40,746 nt of DNA from an uncultured Mitsuokella sp. (GTDB lineage: Bacteria > Bacillota > Negativicutes > Selenomonadales > Selenomonadaceae), in NCBI GenBank assembly GCA_945873115.1, contig CAMCBT010000013.1:1-40746 (forward strand), read 5' to 3'. The notes under the pieces are model-generated. The model was not told the DNA's origin. It searched no databases and saw only the letters and a list, made by a program, of their open reading frames with translations. Both the position numbers and the translations under genes were made by a program. Below, one piece after another: positions 6,861 through 15,565 of the stretch. How positions within the stretch are numbered: position 1 is the stretch's first letter; each line of letters opens with the position of its first letter.

Positions 6861-7613
6861 ATGGTCATCGCTGGTGCAGAGCCCTTTATCCTGCCGGCCG
6901 GACGGACGGGGGTGCTGCTTCTCCACGGTTTCACCGGGGTCACGGCGGAGCTGAGGCTCCTGGGGGAGGCCCTCGCCGGCGGCGGCTGCACGGTGCTGGC
7001 TCCCCGGCTGGCGGGCCACGGAACGAGCCCGGAGGACATGGCCCGCATGGGGGCGGAGGACTGGCTGGACTCGGCCCGGGATGGCTACGCGCTGCTTTCC
7101 GGCATCACAGACCGGGTTGTGGTCTGCGGCCACTCCATGGGGGGACTCCTCGCCCTGCTGCTGGCGGTGGAAAAGCCGGTCCTCGGCGCCATCCTCCTGG
7201 CGGCACCCATCTTCATCGCCCAGGAGCAGGGGGTGGAGCACCTGCCCCCGAGGGAATACTGCGAAGGGGTCTACGTGCCGAAGCCCAGGCGGAAGCTCAA
7301 GAATGTGCCAGAGGGGGTCAACGACACCTACCGGAAGATGCCGCTCCTTTGCGTCCACGAGCTCCTGACCCTCGTAAAGCGCGCAAGGGAGGCGGTCCCC
7401 CGCGTCACCGTGCCCGCCCTCATCCTCCAGGGCCTCCAGGACCATACGGCGAGCCCCGAGAGTGCCATCTACCTCGAAAAGTACCTGGGCAGCAATGAGA
7501 AGCGCCTCGTCTGGCTGGAGGGGGCCGGCCACATGATCCCCGTCGCAGACGGCCGAGAGCATGTCTTCAAAGAGGCTCTGGAATTTTTGGGTAAATTAAA
7601 CGGAACGAATTAG
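6861..7613 (+). CDS. Alpha/beta-hydrolase carboxylesterase (Est30 type)
   Basis: The 250-residue alpha/beta hydrolase resembles the small carboxylesterases found between secG and rnr in Firmicutes. The oxyanion region HGFTG lies near residue 25. The nucleophile is the Ser of GHSMGG (about 94), the acid is the Asp of LQDHT (about 195) and the catalytic His is in GAGHM (about 224). It has no signal peptide, so it is probably cytoplasmic and acts on short-chain esters; the natural substrate is unknown. The ATG at 6861 follows GAGGAGGG. It lies 89 bp after secG and 39 bp before rnr, consistent with one operon. Confidence 0.88.
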   Translation: MVIAGAEPFILPAGRTGVLLLHGFTGVTAELRLLGEALAGGGCTVLAPRLAGHGTSPEDMARMGAEDWLDSARDGYALLSGITDRVVVCGHSMGGLLALLLAVEKPVLGAILLAAPIFIAQEQGVEHLPPREYCEGVYVPKPRRKLKNVPEGVNDTYRKMPLLCVHELLTLVKRAREAVPRVTVPALILQGLQDHTASPESAIYLEKYLGSNEKRLVWLEGAGHMIPVADGREHVFKEALEFLGKLNGTN

Positions 7614-7652
7614 AACGGAATAGAACGGAATATATCAGTACGGGAGAACTAC

Positions 7653-10370
7653 ATGGACTTAAAAGATCGGATTTTGGCCTATATGCGTGACGAGGCCTAC
7701 AAGCCACTGCTGGCGGAGGATCTGGCTGAGGCGCTGGAGCTGGAGGGCGAGGACCTCATCGCCTTCAGCGAAGCCCTGGCGGCCCTCGAGAAGAACGGTG
7801 CCATCATCCAGAACCGCAGCGACCTCTACGGCGTTCCCAGCCGCATGCACCTCGTGGTGGGCCGCCTCTCCATGACGGCGAAGGGCTTCGGCTTCATCAT
7901 CCCCGACACCCGGGAGACCGAGGAGGAGACGGATGTCTTCGTGCCGGGCACGGCGCTATCCACCGCCATGCACGGCGACCGGGTCGTGGCCCGCGTCACC
8001 CCCGCCCTCACGGAGGGGAAATCCCGGGAGGGCGAGATCATCCGGGTGCTGGAGCGGGCCAATGAGCGCATCGTGGGCACCTTCGAGGCCAGCAAGAGCT
8101 TTGGATTCGTGACGCCCGACAGCACGAAGCTCACCCAGGACATCTTCATTCCGAAGCGGGAGACGAAGGGCGCAAAGACCGGCATGAAGGTGGTGGTAGA
8201 GGTCACCAAGTGGCCCGACGGCCGCCGAAATGCTGAGGGACGGGTCATTGAGATCCTCGGCCGTGCGGACGCCCCGGGCGTGGACGTGCTCTCCGTCATG
8301 CGGGAGTACGACCTCTCGGAGGAGTTCCCGGAGGACGTGCAGGAGGCGGCCTCCGCCTGCGAGGAGGAGCCCTCCCCCGAGGAGTACCGGGGCCGGCGCG
8401 ACCGCCGCGATCTCCCCATCGTGACGGTGGACGGGGACGACTCCAAGGATCTTGACGACGGTGTCTTTGCCCGGAAGAATGCGGATGGCTCCTTTTTCCT
8501 CGGCGTCTACATCGCCGACGTGTCCTGGTACGTGCGGGAGAACCAGCCCCTCGACCGGGAGGCCCGGGAGCGGGGCACCAGCGTCTATCTCGTGGACCGG
8601 GTCATCCCCATGCTGCCAAAGGAGCTCTCCAATGGCATCTGCAGCCTCAATGCCGGTGTGGATCGGCTCTCCATGGCCTGCGAGATGGAAATCTCTCCCG
8701 AGGGCGAGGTGACGCGCTACGAGATTATCCCGACCGTCATCCACGTCTACCGTCGCCTCACCTACAACATCGTCAAAAAGGTTCTGGTGGCGAAGGAGGA
8801 GCCCTTCACGAGCGACAATCAGGACATCGGCTCCCTGCTGGAGACCCTCGCGGAGCTCCGGGACGTGCTGAAGGCGAAGCGGCGTCGCCGCGGCTCCATC
8901 GACTTTGATCTCCCGGAGGTCAAGGTGAAGCTGGACGAGAAGGGTCGCCCCGTGGCCCTCATCAGGCGGGAGGGGTCGCTGGCCGAGTCCATCATCGAGG
9001 AGTGCATGCTCATCGCCAATGAGACGGTGGCCCGCCACATGGACGAAAAGCACCTGCCCTTCCTCTATCGCGTCCACGAGCAGCCCGAAAAGGAGAAAAT
9101 CGAGCGGCTCAACAGCCTCCTCTCGACCTTTGGCCTCTTCGTGCGCCAGTCGGAGGGCGGCGATATCGAGCCGAGGGATGTGCAGCAGGCCCTCTTGAAG
9201 GTGGAGGGGCGCCCAGAGGAGCGCATCGTGAGCGCCGTGGCTCTTCGCTCCATGCAGCAGGCCCGCTACAGCGATCTGAGCCTGGGCCACTTTGGCCTGG
9301 CGGCCCGCTACTACACCCATTTCACCAGCCCCATCCGCCGGTACCCGGACCTCATCGTCCACCGGCTCCTCCGGGAGACCTTCGAGACGGGCACCCTGCC
9401 GAGAGAGCGGCAGGAGCGGCTGAAGACGCTTCTCCCGGAGATCGCGGAGCATTCCTCGGCCCGGGAGCGCATCGCCATCGAGGCGGAGCGGGCCACCACG
9501 GATATGAAGAAAATCGAGTACATGGCCCAGTTTGTGGGGGATACCTTCGACGGCGTCATCTCCGGCGTCACCCAGTTCGGCATCTTCGTGGAGCTGGATA
9601 ACGGGGTGGAGGGCCTCGTCCACGTGTCCACCATGGCGGACGATTTCTATGCCTATCGGGAGGACATCTACGCCATGGTGGGCGAGCGGACGAACCGCAT
9701 GTACCAGCTGGGCGGCGAGGTGCAGGTGGTCCTCATCAAGGCAAACCAGAAGGAGCATACATTGGATTTTGTGCTGAAGGATAACGCGGCAGAGGGCATC
9801 GCCCCCGCGCGCGCACCCCGCGGCAGGGCCAAGGGCGCCGGCGGCGAGGGGAAGGAGAAGGCCCCCAAAAAAGGGCGCGAGGGGCATAGCGAAAAGCGTG
9901 GCAGCCGCCGGGAAAGAGGCCGCAGGCGCGATAGCGATGCCATCGTGGCCGAGGTGGATACGGAGGCCGCGGCCAAGGAGCCCAAGCGGAAGAGCAGTGA
10001 AGCTCGCGGCGAGGGCCGCGGCAGGAAGCGCCCGGACGCGACCGGCGCAAAGGGCGAGGGGGAGGCCCGCCGACGGCAGAAGCCGGAGCGGAAGGGTACC
10101 CGGGCCCTTGGCGAGAGCCGCACCCGCCGGGAGGTCAAGAAGCAGCCCCGCACCCAGTTCCGGGATATGGGAGAGACCAGGGCCCCTCGCGACTACCACC
10201 GGGTGAAGGTCACGGGCCTTACCAGCGCCGTCTGGCCAGATCCCCCGGGCTACGTATCGCGGGAGCGGCAGGAGGCCCAGAGGGCTGAGGCGGAAAAGGA
10301 AAAGAAGGCCGCACCGAAGAGGAAGCCCCGCCCCCATCGGAAGACCGAGGCCGGTACCTCGAAGGACTAA
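7653..10370 (+). CDS. rnr: Ribonuclease R with long basic C-terminal tail
   Basis: RNase R is a processive 3'-5' exoribonuclease that degrades structured RNA and works with tmRNA-SmpB in clearing stalled mRNA. In this 905-residue protein a winged-helix start (about 1-65) precedes two cold-shock domains (about 68-235). The RNB nuclease domain follows (about 250-600), with the metal-binding acidic cluster in DGDDSKDLDDGV (about 258-269), then an S1 domain (about 628-708). Residues from about 710 to the end are a Lys/Arg/Glu-rich, low-complexity tail of nearly 200 residues, much longer than usual, probably disordered and RNA- or ribosome-binding. smpB follows after 11 bp, so the two are cotranscribed. 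Confidence 0.95.
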   Translation: MDLKDRILAYMRDEAYKPLLAEDLAEALELEGEDLIAFSEALAALEKNGAIIQNRSDLYGVPSRMHLVVGRLSMTAKGFGFIIPDTRETEEETDVFVPGTALSTAMHGDRVVARVTPALTEGKSREGEIIRVLERANERIVGTFEASKSFGFVTPDSTKLTQDIFIPKRETKGAKTGMKVVVEVTKWPDGRRNAEGRVIEILGRADAPGVDVLSVMREYDLSEEFPEDVQEAASACEEEPSPEEYRGRRDRRDLPIVTVDGDDSKDLDDGVFARKNADGSFFLGVYIADVSWYVRENQPLDREARERGTSVYLVDRVIPMLPKELSNGICSLNAGVDRLSMACEMEISPEGEVTRYEIIPTVIHVYRRLTYNIVKKVLVAKEEPFTSDNQDIGSLLETLAELRDVLKAKRRRRGSIDFDLPEVKVKLDEKGRPVALIRREGSLAESIIEECMLIANETVARHMDEKHLPFLYRVHEQPEKEKIERLNSLLSTFGLFVRQSEGGDIEPRDVQQALLKVEGRPEERIVSAVALRSMQQARYSDLSLGHFGLAARYYTHFTSPIRRYPDLIVHRLLRETFETGTLPRERQERLKTLLPEIAEHSSARERIAIEAERATTDMKKIEYMAQFVGDTFDGVISGVTQFGIFVELDNGVEGLVHVSTMADDFYAYREDIYAMVGERTNRMYQLGGEVQVVLIKANQKEHTLDFVLKDNAAEGIAPARAPRGRAKGAGGEGKEKAPKKGREGHSEKRGSRRERGRRRDSDAIVAEVDTEAAAKEPKRKSSEARGEGRGRKRPDATGAKGEGEARRRQKPERKGTRALGESRTRREVKKQPRTQFRDMGETRAPRDYHRVKVTGLTSAVWPDPPGYVSRERQEAQRAEAEKEKKAAPKRKPRPHRKTEAGTSKD

Positions 10371-10381
10371 AGGGATGACAT

Positions 10382-10855
10382 ATGGCGAAGGCTACACAGG
10401 GGATGAAGGTGGTCTGCGAAAACCGCAAGGCCCGCCATGACTACTTCATCCATGAGACAAACGAGGCGGGCATCGAGCTGAAGGGTACGGAGGTAAAGTC
10501 GCTGCGAGCGGGCAAGGCGAATCTCAAGGACAGCTTCGCCACCATCACAAATGGTGAGGTCTTCCTGGAGAACATGCACATCAGCCCCTACGAGCAGGGC
10601 AATATCTTCAACCATGACCCCCTCCGGAAGCGCAGGCTCCTGCTGCACAAGCAGGAAATCGCCAAGCTCTTCCAGAAGACGCGGGAAAAGGGCTTCACCC
10701 TGGTGCCGCTCAAAATCTACTTCAAGCGGGGAAGGGCGAAGGTGGAGCTGGCACTCGCCAGCGGCAAGCACAACTACGACAAGCGCCAGAGCCTCCACGA
10801 GAAGGCGGCAAAGCGCGAGGTGGAGCGTGCCCTGAAGGAGCGGCAGCGTTACTGA
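10382..10855 (+). CDS. smpB: SsrA-binding protein SmpB
   Basis: The 157-residue SmpB binds the tRNA-like end of tmRNA and delivers it to stalled ribosomes. The family pattern is intact: [18 protein letters not shown] at the start, [45 protein letters not shown], and a basic C-terminal tail (about 130-157; [20 protein letters not shown]) that enters the decoding centre. The product directly follows rnr, whose nuclease acts in the same rescue pathway. No tmRNA gene is visible in the window. Confidence 0.97.
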   Translation: MAKATQGMKVVCENRKARHDYFIHETNEAGIELKGTEVKSLRAGKANLKDSFATITNGEVFLENMHISPYEQGNIFNHDPLRKRRLLLHKQEIAKLFQKTREKGFTLVPLKIYFKRGRAKVELALASGKHNYDKRQSLHEKAAKREVERALKERQRY

Positions 10856-10875
10856 TAAAGGATCCAAGAAAATAC

Positions 10876-10924
10876 AAAGCCTCTGATTTTCCCTGTGGAA
10901 AAATCGGAGGCTTTGCGCTATAAT
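10876..10924 (+). promoter_or_regulatory. Hairpin overlapping a promoter upstream of the EIIA gene
   Basis: A near-perfect inverted repeat (10876-10892 with 10897-10914, AAAGCCTC to GAGGCTTT) lies after smpB. Its right arm contains a possible -35 (TGGAAA at 10896-10901), 17 bp from TATAAT at 10919-10924. It could combine an end-of-operon hairpin with the EIIA promoter. There is no T run, so simple termination is not well supported. Confidence 0.45.
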
Positions 10925-10993
10925 GATAGGCAGGGGATTATAAGTGTGGCGCATGAACCCCATGCGCTCTGTATCGGATGGAGGGATTCATCG

Positions 10994-11422
10994 ATGTTTG
11001 GTATTATCGTTGGAACACATGGCCTTTTTGCAGAGGAGCTTCTCGCCTCCTGCGAGATGATCTGCGGCGAGCAGAAGAATGTGCGGGCTGTGACGCTCTT
11101 GCCGGGGGAGGGCCCGGACGACATCGTCGCCAAGTACGAGGCGGCGGCAAAGGAGCTGGACACCACGGACGGCCTGCTTATCCTCAACGACCTCTTCGGC
11201 GGCAGCCCCTACAATGCAGCCTGCCGTCTCGTCATCGCCCATGAGGACTACGGCATCGTCACCGGCGTGAACTTGCCGATGCTCATCGAGATGTGCTCCG
11301 CCCAGCTCATGGGAGGGGAGAACTCCATCCAGGACCTCATGGCAAAGGCCCAGGAGTCCGGCAAGAACGGCATGCAGCTCTTCCATGCCAGCCAGGTTTC
11401 GGATGAGGAAGAAGAGCTCTGA
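10994..11422 (+). CDS. PTS EIIA protein, mannose/fructose family
   Basis: The 142-residue single-domain EIIA belongs to the mannose family. The phosphorylated His is H9 in the opening MFGIIVGTHG, and the fold signature LILNDLFGGSPYNAA is present near residue 60. Such proteins take phosphate from HPr and pass it to EIIB, or serve regulatory roles. The ATG at 10994 follows TGGAGGG. No EIIB, EIIC or EIID gene is adjacent, so this is an orphan that may be regulatory or serve a transporter elsewhere. A strong terminator follows. Confidence 0.88.
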   Translation: MFGIIVGTHGLFAEELLASCEMICGEQKNVRAVTLLPGEGPDDIVAKYEAAAKELDTTDGLLILNDLFGGSPYNAACRLVIAHEDYGIVTGVNLPMLIEMCSAQLMGGENSIQDLMAKAQESGKNGMQLFHASQVSDEEEEL

Positions 11423-11442
11423 CCCAATCGGGAAGCTTAGGA

Positions 11443-11470
11443 GGCAGGCGCGAGAAGTGCCTGCCTTTTT
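11443..11470 (+). terminator. Terminator after the EIIA gene
   Basis: GGCAGGC at 11443-11449 pairs with GCCTGCC at 11459-11465 and is followed by a run of T. Confidence 0.85.
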
Positions 11471-11502
11471 TAATCCTTTTTCATTGGTTTGCTTTTGAAA
11501 AA

Positions 11503-11532
11503 TTGACAGAGGGCCTTTTTCAATGCTATCAT
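11503..11532 (+). promoter_or_regulatory. Promoter of purB-purA
   Basis: TTGACA at 11503-11508 and TATCAT at 11527-11532 are separated by 18 bp. No purine riboswitch fits the short leader before purB at 11571. Confidence 0.7.
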
Positions 11533-11570
11533 AAGATGTATATTTGTGCAGAGGTTGAGGAGGATTTCCG

Positions 11571-12863
11571 ATGATTGAGCGTTATACGAAGCCGGAGATG
11601 GGCCATCTCTGGTCCATGGAAAACGAGTGGCAGCAGATTCTGAATGTGGAGATGGCAGCCTGCGACGCCATGGCGGATCTGGGGGAAATCCCGAAGGAGG
11701 CGGCGAAGAACATCCGGGCGAAGGCCAAGTTCGACGTGGCCCGCATCCGGGAAATCGAGAGCGTCACCCACCACGACATCATCGCTTTCCTGACGAATGT
11801 GGCGGAAAACGTGGGGGATGACAGCAAGTACATCCACAAGGGTCTCACCTCCTCCGACGTGAAGGACACGGCCTACTGCATGATGATGCGGGATGCTGCG
11901 GACATCATCCTGAAGGATTTGCGCAATTTCCTCGAGGTGCTGCGCCGCCGGGCGGTGGAGTTCAAGCACACCCCCTGCATCGGCCGCACCCATGGCATCC
12001 ACGCCGAGCCCATGACCTTCGGGCTGAAGCTCCTCCTCTGGAGCGCGGAAATCGAGCGGGATATCGAACGGGTGGAGCATGCGAAGAAAATCGTCTCCGT
12101 CTGCAAACTCTCTGGCGCCGTGGGCACTTACTCCAACATCGACCCGAAGATTGAGGAGATGGTGGGCAAGGCCCTGGGCCTCACGCCGGTGCGCCTGGCC
12201 ACCCAGGTCATCCAGCGGGATCGCCACGCGGAGTTCGTGACGACGCTGGCCATCGTGGCCTCGACGCTAGAGAAGATTGCCACGGAGGTCCGAAACCTCC
12301 AGCGCACGGATATCCGGGAGGCGGAGGAGTACTTCTCCCCCGGCCAGAAGGGATCGTCCGCCATGCCCCACAAGCGCAACCCCATCAACTGCGAGCGCAT
12401 CTCCGGCATGGCCCGCCTCGTCCGCGGCAACGCCGTGGCGGCCATGGAGGATATCACCCTCTGGCACGAGCGGGACATCTCCCACTCCTCCGTGGAGCGG
12501 GTCATCCTGCCGGACAGCACCATCAATGTGGACTACTGCACCCAGAAGCTCACGGACATCATCGACAAGCTCCTCGTCTATCCGGACAAGATGCTCCACG
12601 ACATGAACCGCACCGGCGGCCTCATCTACAGCCAGCGCATCATGCTGGCCGTGGTGGACAAGGGCGTCCTGCGGGAGGATGCCTACAAGTGGGTGCAGCG
12701 CAATGCCATGAAGCGCTGGCTGGAGAAGGAAGACTTCCGCACGAATGTGGAGAAGGATCCGGATATCACGAAGTATCTGACGAAGGAAGAAATCGACGAG
12801 TGCTTCGACTACAAGTATTTCCTGCGCAACGTCGATATGATCTTCTCCCGCTTCGGACTGTAA
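11571..12863 (+). CDS. purB: Adenylosuccinate lyase
   Basis: PurB (430 residues) performs two fumarate-releasing steps of purine synthesis: SAICAR to AICAR and adenylosuccinate to AMP. It belongs to the fumarase/aspartase superfamily. The substrate-loop signature GSSAMPHKRNP, with the catalytic Ser, is near residue 263; SVTHHDIIAF (about 65) and GRTHGIHAEP (about 141) hold the conserved His residues. Length is normal for the short bacterial form. The ATG at 11571 follows GAGGAG. purA follows after 88 bp, giving a two-gene adenylate module with its own promoter and terminator. Confidence 0.97.
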   Translation: MIERYTKPEMGHLWSMENEWQQILNVEMAACDAMADLGEIPKEAAKNIRAKAKFDVARIREIESVTHHDIIAFLTNVAENVGDDSKYIHKGLTSSDVKDTAYCMMMRDAADIILKDLRNFLEVLRRRAVEFKHTPCIGRTHGIHAEPMTFGLKLLLWSAEIERDIERVEHAKKIVSVCKLSGAVGTYSNIDPKIEEMVGKALGLTPVRLATQVIQRDRHAEFVTTLAIVASTLEKIATEVRNLQRTDIREAEEYFSPGQKGSSAMPHKRNPINCERISGMARLVRGNAVAAMEDITLWHERDISHSSVERVILPDSTINVDYCTQKLTDIIDKLLVYPDKMLHDMNRTGGLIYSQRIMLAVVDKGVLREDAYKWVQRNAMKRWLEKEDFRTNVEKDPDITKYLTKEEIDECFDYKYFLRNVDMIFSRFGL

Positions 12864-12951
12864 GCTTCTGCCTGTATGTCAGGCGCTTGCATAAGGCAGG
12901 CAAACTCACTGCGTGTGTATCCGATGCAACCTATAGAAAAGAGGAATCCGT

Positions 12952-14238
12952 ATGGCAACCGTAGTAGTAACTGGTACGCAATGGGGCGATGAGGGCAAGG
13001 GCAAGATCGTCGACTACCTCGCCCAGCAGGCTGATGTGGTCGTCCGCTTCCAGGGGGGCAGCAATGCCGGCCACACCGTCACCGTCGATGGGGAAGAATA
13101 CAAGCTGCGGCTCATGCCCTCGGGCATTCTCTACAAGGGGTCGCTGTGCGTCGTAGGCAATGGCGTCGCCTTTGACCCCATGATTATGCTGGAGGAAATG
13201 GACGGGCTGGCCGCGCGAGGCATCGACCTCTCCGGCATCCGCATCTCGAACCGCGCCCACGTCGTACTCCCGTACCACCGCCTCATGGATGGCATCGGCG
13301 ACGAGGCTCGGGGAAAAGGCAAGATCGGCACCACGAAGCGGGGCATCGGACCCTGCTACATGGACCGGGACAACCGCATCGGCATCCGGGTCTGCGACCT
13401 CATCGATAAGGAAGAATTCGCCAAGCGCCTGAAGGAAAACCTCGCCCTGAAGAACAAGGAGCTCAAGGCCCTCTACGACCACGAGCCTCTGGACTACGAC
13501 GAGATTCTCAAGGAATATGAGGGCTACGCCGATCGGCTGCGCCCCTACGTCTGCGATACCATCGCCCTCCTCAATGAGGAGGTGGCCGCCGGCAAGAAAA
13601 TCCTCTTCGAGGGCGCCCAGGCCACCATGCTGGACATCGACTACGGCACCTATCCCTACGTCACCGCGTCCCACCCCATCTCCGGCGGCGTGGCCGTGGG
13701 CGCAGGTGTCGCACCGAAGAAAATCGACAAGGTGGTGGGCATCGTCAAGGCCTACTGCACCCGCGTGGGCGAGGGGCCCTTCCCCACGGAGCAGCTCAAT
13801 GCCATCGGCGACAAGATTCGCGAAGAGGGCCATGAGTACGGCGTCGTCACAAAGCGCCCCCGCCGCACCGGCTGGCTCGATGCCTGCGTCGTCCGCTATG
13901 CGGGCCTCATCTCCGGCATCGACTACATGGCCGTCACCCGCCTCGATATCCTGGACTCCTTCGACGAAATCAAGATGTGCGTCGGCTACAAGTACAAAGG
14001 GGAGCTCCTGAAGGAAATCCCCGCCAGCCTCAAGGTGCTGGCCCAGGTGGAGCCGGTCTACGAGACCTTCCCCGGCTGGAAGACGAGCATCACGAAGTGC
14101 CGCAGCTACGAGGAGCTGCCGGAAAAGGCAAAGGCCTACCTCACCCGCATGGCAGAGGTCACGGGCATCGCCCTCGGAATCGTCTCCGTGGGCCCGAACC
14201 GCGACGAGACCATCGTGGTGGCAAAGGACATATTCTAA
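12952..14238 (+). CDS. purA: Adenylosuccinate synthetase
   Basis: PurA (428 residues) uses GTP and aspartate to convert IMP to adenylosuccinate, the substrate of the preceding purB product. The N-terminal P-loop-like motif GTQWGDEGKGKIVD (7-20) includes the catalytic Asp, GGSNAGHTV follows with the catalytic His, and further signatures are GTTKRGIGPCYMD near 127 and TKRPRRTGWLDA near 300. Length and motif order match the family. An AAGAGG-like ribosome binding site precedes the ATG. Confidence 0.97.
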   Translation: MATVVVTGTQWGDEGKGKIVDYLAQQADVVVRFQGGSNAGHTVTVDGEEYKLRLMPSGILYKGSLCVVGNGVAFDPMIMLEEMDGLAARGIDLSGIRISNRAHVVLPYHRLMDGIGDEARGKGKIGTTKRGIGPCYMDRDNRIGIRVCDLIDKEEFAKRLKENLALKNKELKALYDHEPLDYDEILKEYEGYADRLRPYVCDTIALLNEEVAAGKKILFEGAQATMLDIDYGTYPYVTASHPISGGVAVGAGVAPKKIDKVVGIVKAYCTRVGEGPFPTEQLNAIGDKIREEGHEYGVVTKRPRRTGWLDACVVRYAGLISGIDYMAVTRLDILDSFDEIKMCVGYKYKGELLKEIPASLKVLAQVEPVYETFPGWKTSITKCRSYEELPEKAKAYLTRMAEVTGIALGIVSVGPNRDETIVVAKDIF

Positions 14239-14256
14239 AGTTCCTAAAATACAAGG

Positions 14257-14279
14257 GGCTGCTCCGGCAGCCTTTTTTT
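14257..14279 (+). terminator. Terminator after purA
   Basis: GGCTGC, a TCCG loop and GCAGCC are followed by seven T, 18 bp after the purA stop. Confidence 0.85.
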
Positions 14280-14306
14280 GAAGGGCGAAATTTTGAAAGG
14301 CGAAAT

Positions 14307-14474
14307 ATGGATAGTGAGGCAAAGCGGCGGATACAGAAGAGCATCGATATGCTCACGGAGCGCATGAAGGGGGACTTTTCCGACCTGGAGTACGAGTCCC
14401 ACCTCAGGCAGAAGCGGCACCTGGAGGAAATCCTCGCCCGGGCCGCCGAGCGGGAAGCCGAGGCGAATTCATGA
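14307..14474 (+). CDS. Small charged protein, unknown function
   Basis: A 55-residue frame starts at ATG 14307 (MDSEAKRRIQKS), six bases after GAAAGG. It is dominated by Lys, Arg, Glu and Leu, and most of it would form one amphipathic helix, perhaps a coiled coil (LTERMKGDFSDLEYESHLRQ, then a Glu/Arg-rich end). It has no Cys, membrane segment or signal peptide. It sits between the purA terminator and another small gene and has host-like codon use, which favours a real gene. No function can be assigned. Confidence 0.55.
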   Translation: MDSEAKRRIQKSIDMLTERMKGDFSDLEYESHLRQKRHLEEILARAAEREAEANS

Positions 14475-14532
14475 AGGTTTCAGTCGCGTCAGGTAAACTA
14501 TAAAACAGCAAAAAGTCAAAGGAGGAAATCCC

Positions 14533-14814
14533 ATGTCCCAGCGCATGACAATGGACGAGGTCCTAAAGGAATACGGCGTGCCCCAGGTGAAGCTCGACAT
14601 CCACGCCAAGCGCAGCGAGCTCCTCTCCCTCCGGGAAAAGCTCATGGCGATTCGCGACCTGTCGAACGGAGCGGAGCAAGGCTATCTCGATATCGATTGC
14701 AAGCTCTTCATCGACGTGGACGACATCGACCGCTATCTCTCCGGCGAGCTAGACACCGTCGGCGAGATCTACGCCTTCCCCGAGGATATCAAGGCATATA
14801 AAGAGAATGGATAA
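14533..14814 (+). CDS. Small hypothetical protein (93 aa)
   Basis: A soluble acidic 93-residue protein starts at ATG 14533, eight bases after AAAGGAGG, a very good ribosome binding site. The N-terminal half is helical and charged (MTMDEVLKEYGVPQVKLDIH, then AKRSELLSLREKLMAI). The C-terminal half is rich in Asp and aromatic residues (FIDVDDIDRYLSGELDTVG). It has no signal peptide or membrane segment. I do not recognise a family. It may share a transcript with the exported protein 58 bp downstream. Confidence 0.7.
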   Translation: MSQRMTMDEVLKEYGVPQVKLDIHAKRSELLSLREKLMAIRDLSNGAEQGYLDIDCKLFIDVDDIDRYLSGELDTVGEIYAFPEDIKAYKENG

Positions 14815-14872
14815 GTGCAATACAACGACTTGACGAGCCTCACTTACAACGGATAGAAGGAAGGAGATTTAT

Positions 14873-15556
14873 ATGAATAAGGCAAAGAAACTGGCGGCGG
14901 CAATGCTTGCGGGCTCCATGATGCTGGCGGCCTCGCCTGTGCTTCCGGCCCATTTTGATATGGCGGGCACCGCCTACGCCGCAAAGGGCGGAGCGAAGAT
15001 GAGCATCCCGAAGGCGGCCCCGGCCCCGAAAGCTGCGCCCGCCCCGAAGGCCGGCACCGGCGAGAACGGCAGCAAGTCCGTCTCCGGCGGCGGCGAGACC
15101 TACAAGCCCTCCAATGACGCCAAGAGCCTCCAGAAGGACGCACCGACCACAAATAGCGCCGCAAAGAGCCAGACAAGCCCCACCACCAGCACGACGCCCC
15201 AAAGCTCCGGCGGTTTTGGCGGCATGCTGCGACATATCGGCCTCTTCGCCGGCGGCATGTTCCTGGGCTCCATGCTCTCCGGCCTCTTTGGCATGGGCGG
15301 CGGCTTCTTCGCCGATGCTCTGGGCTTCCTCATGAATATCCTCATGCTGGCTGCCGCCTTCGCCCTTCTCCGCTATATCTGGAAACGCGTGCGCTCTGGC
15401 AGGACCTCGCGGACGGATGCCCCCATGGAGAGCCGCCGCTATGACGCGGGCAGCCGGCCCATCGACATCACGCCGAAGGGAGCCGTGCAGGATATCACGC
15501 CGAAGGAAGCCGGCTACGACCCGAAGCGCACCGCTGACCGGTATCGTAGCCTCTAA
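14873..15556 (+). CDS. Exported protein with Gly-rich membrane region
   Basis: The 227-residue protein begins with a clear signal peptide (KKLAAAMLAGSMMLAASPVL, probable cleavage after ..GTAYA near residue 36). A Pro/Ala/Lys segment with short PKAAPAPKA repeats follows, then a Ser/Thr-rich linker. A hydrophobic Gly/Met-rich region (about 117-170) holds two membrane segments (LRHIGLFAGGMFLGSMLSGL and ADALGFLMNILMLAAAFALL), and the tail is basic with the duplicated motif DITPK. The layout recalls Tim44-like or other exported proteins with Gly-rich membrane hairpins, but I cannot assign a function. GGAAGGAG lies ahead of ATG 14873. gmhA starts nine bases after its stop, implying cotranscription. 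Confidence 0.75.
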   Translation: MNKAKKLAAAMLAGSMMLAASPVLPAHFDMAGTAYAAKGGAKMSIPKAAPAPKAAPAPKAGTGENGSKSVSGGGETYKPSNDAKSLQKDAPTTNSAAKSQTSPTTSTTPQSSGGFGGMLRHIGLFAGGMFLGSMLSGLFGMGGGFFADALGFLMNILMLAAAFALLRYIWKRVRSGRTSRTDAPMESRRYDAGSRPIDITPKGAVQDITPKEAGYDPKRTADRYRSL

Positions 15557-15565
15557 GGAGCAGCC

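Noticed and set aside
7956-10337. A 793-codon open frame antisense to rnr, and similar long frames opposite the FtsA-like, purA, ShlB and corC genes
   Set aside because: They mirror strongly GC-biased third positions of well-identified genes, have low-complexity translations rich in His, Arg, Gly and Leu, and have no ribosome binding sites.
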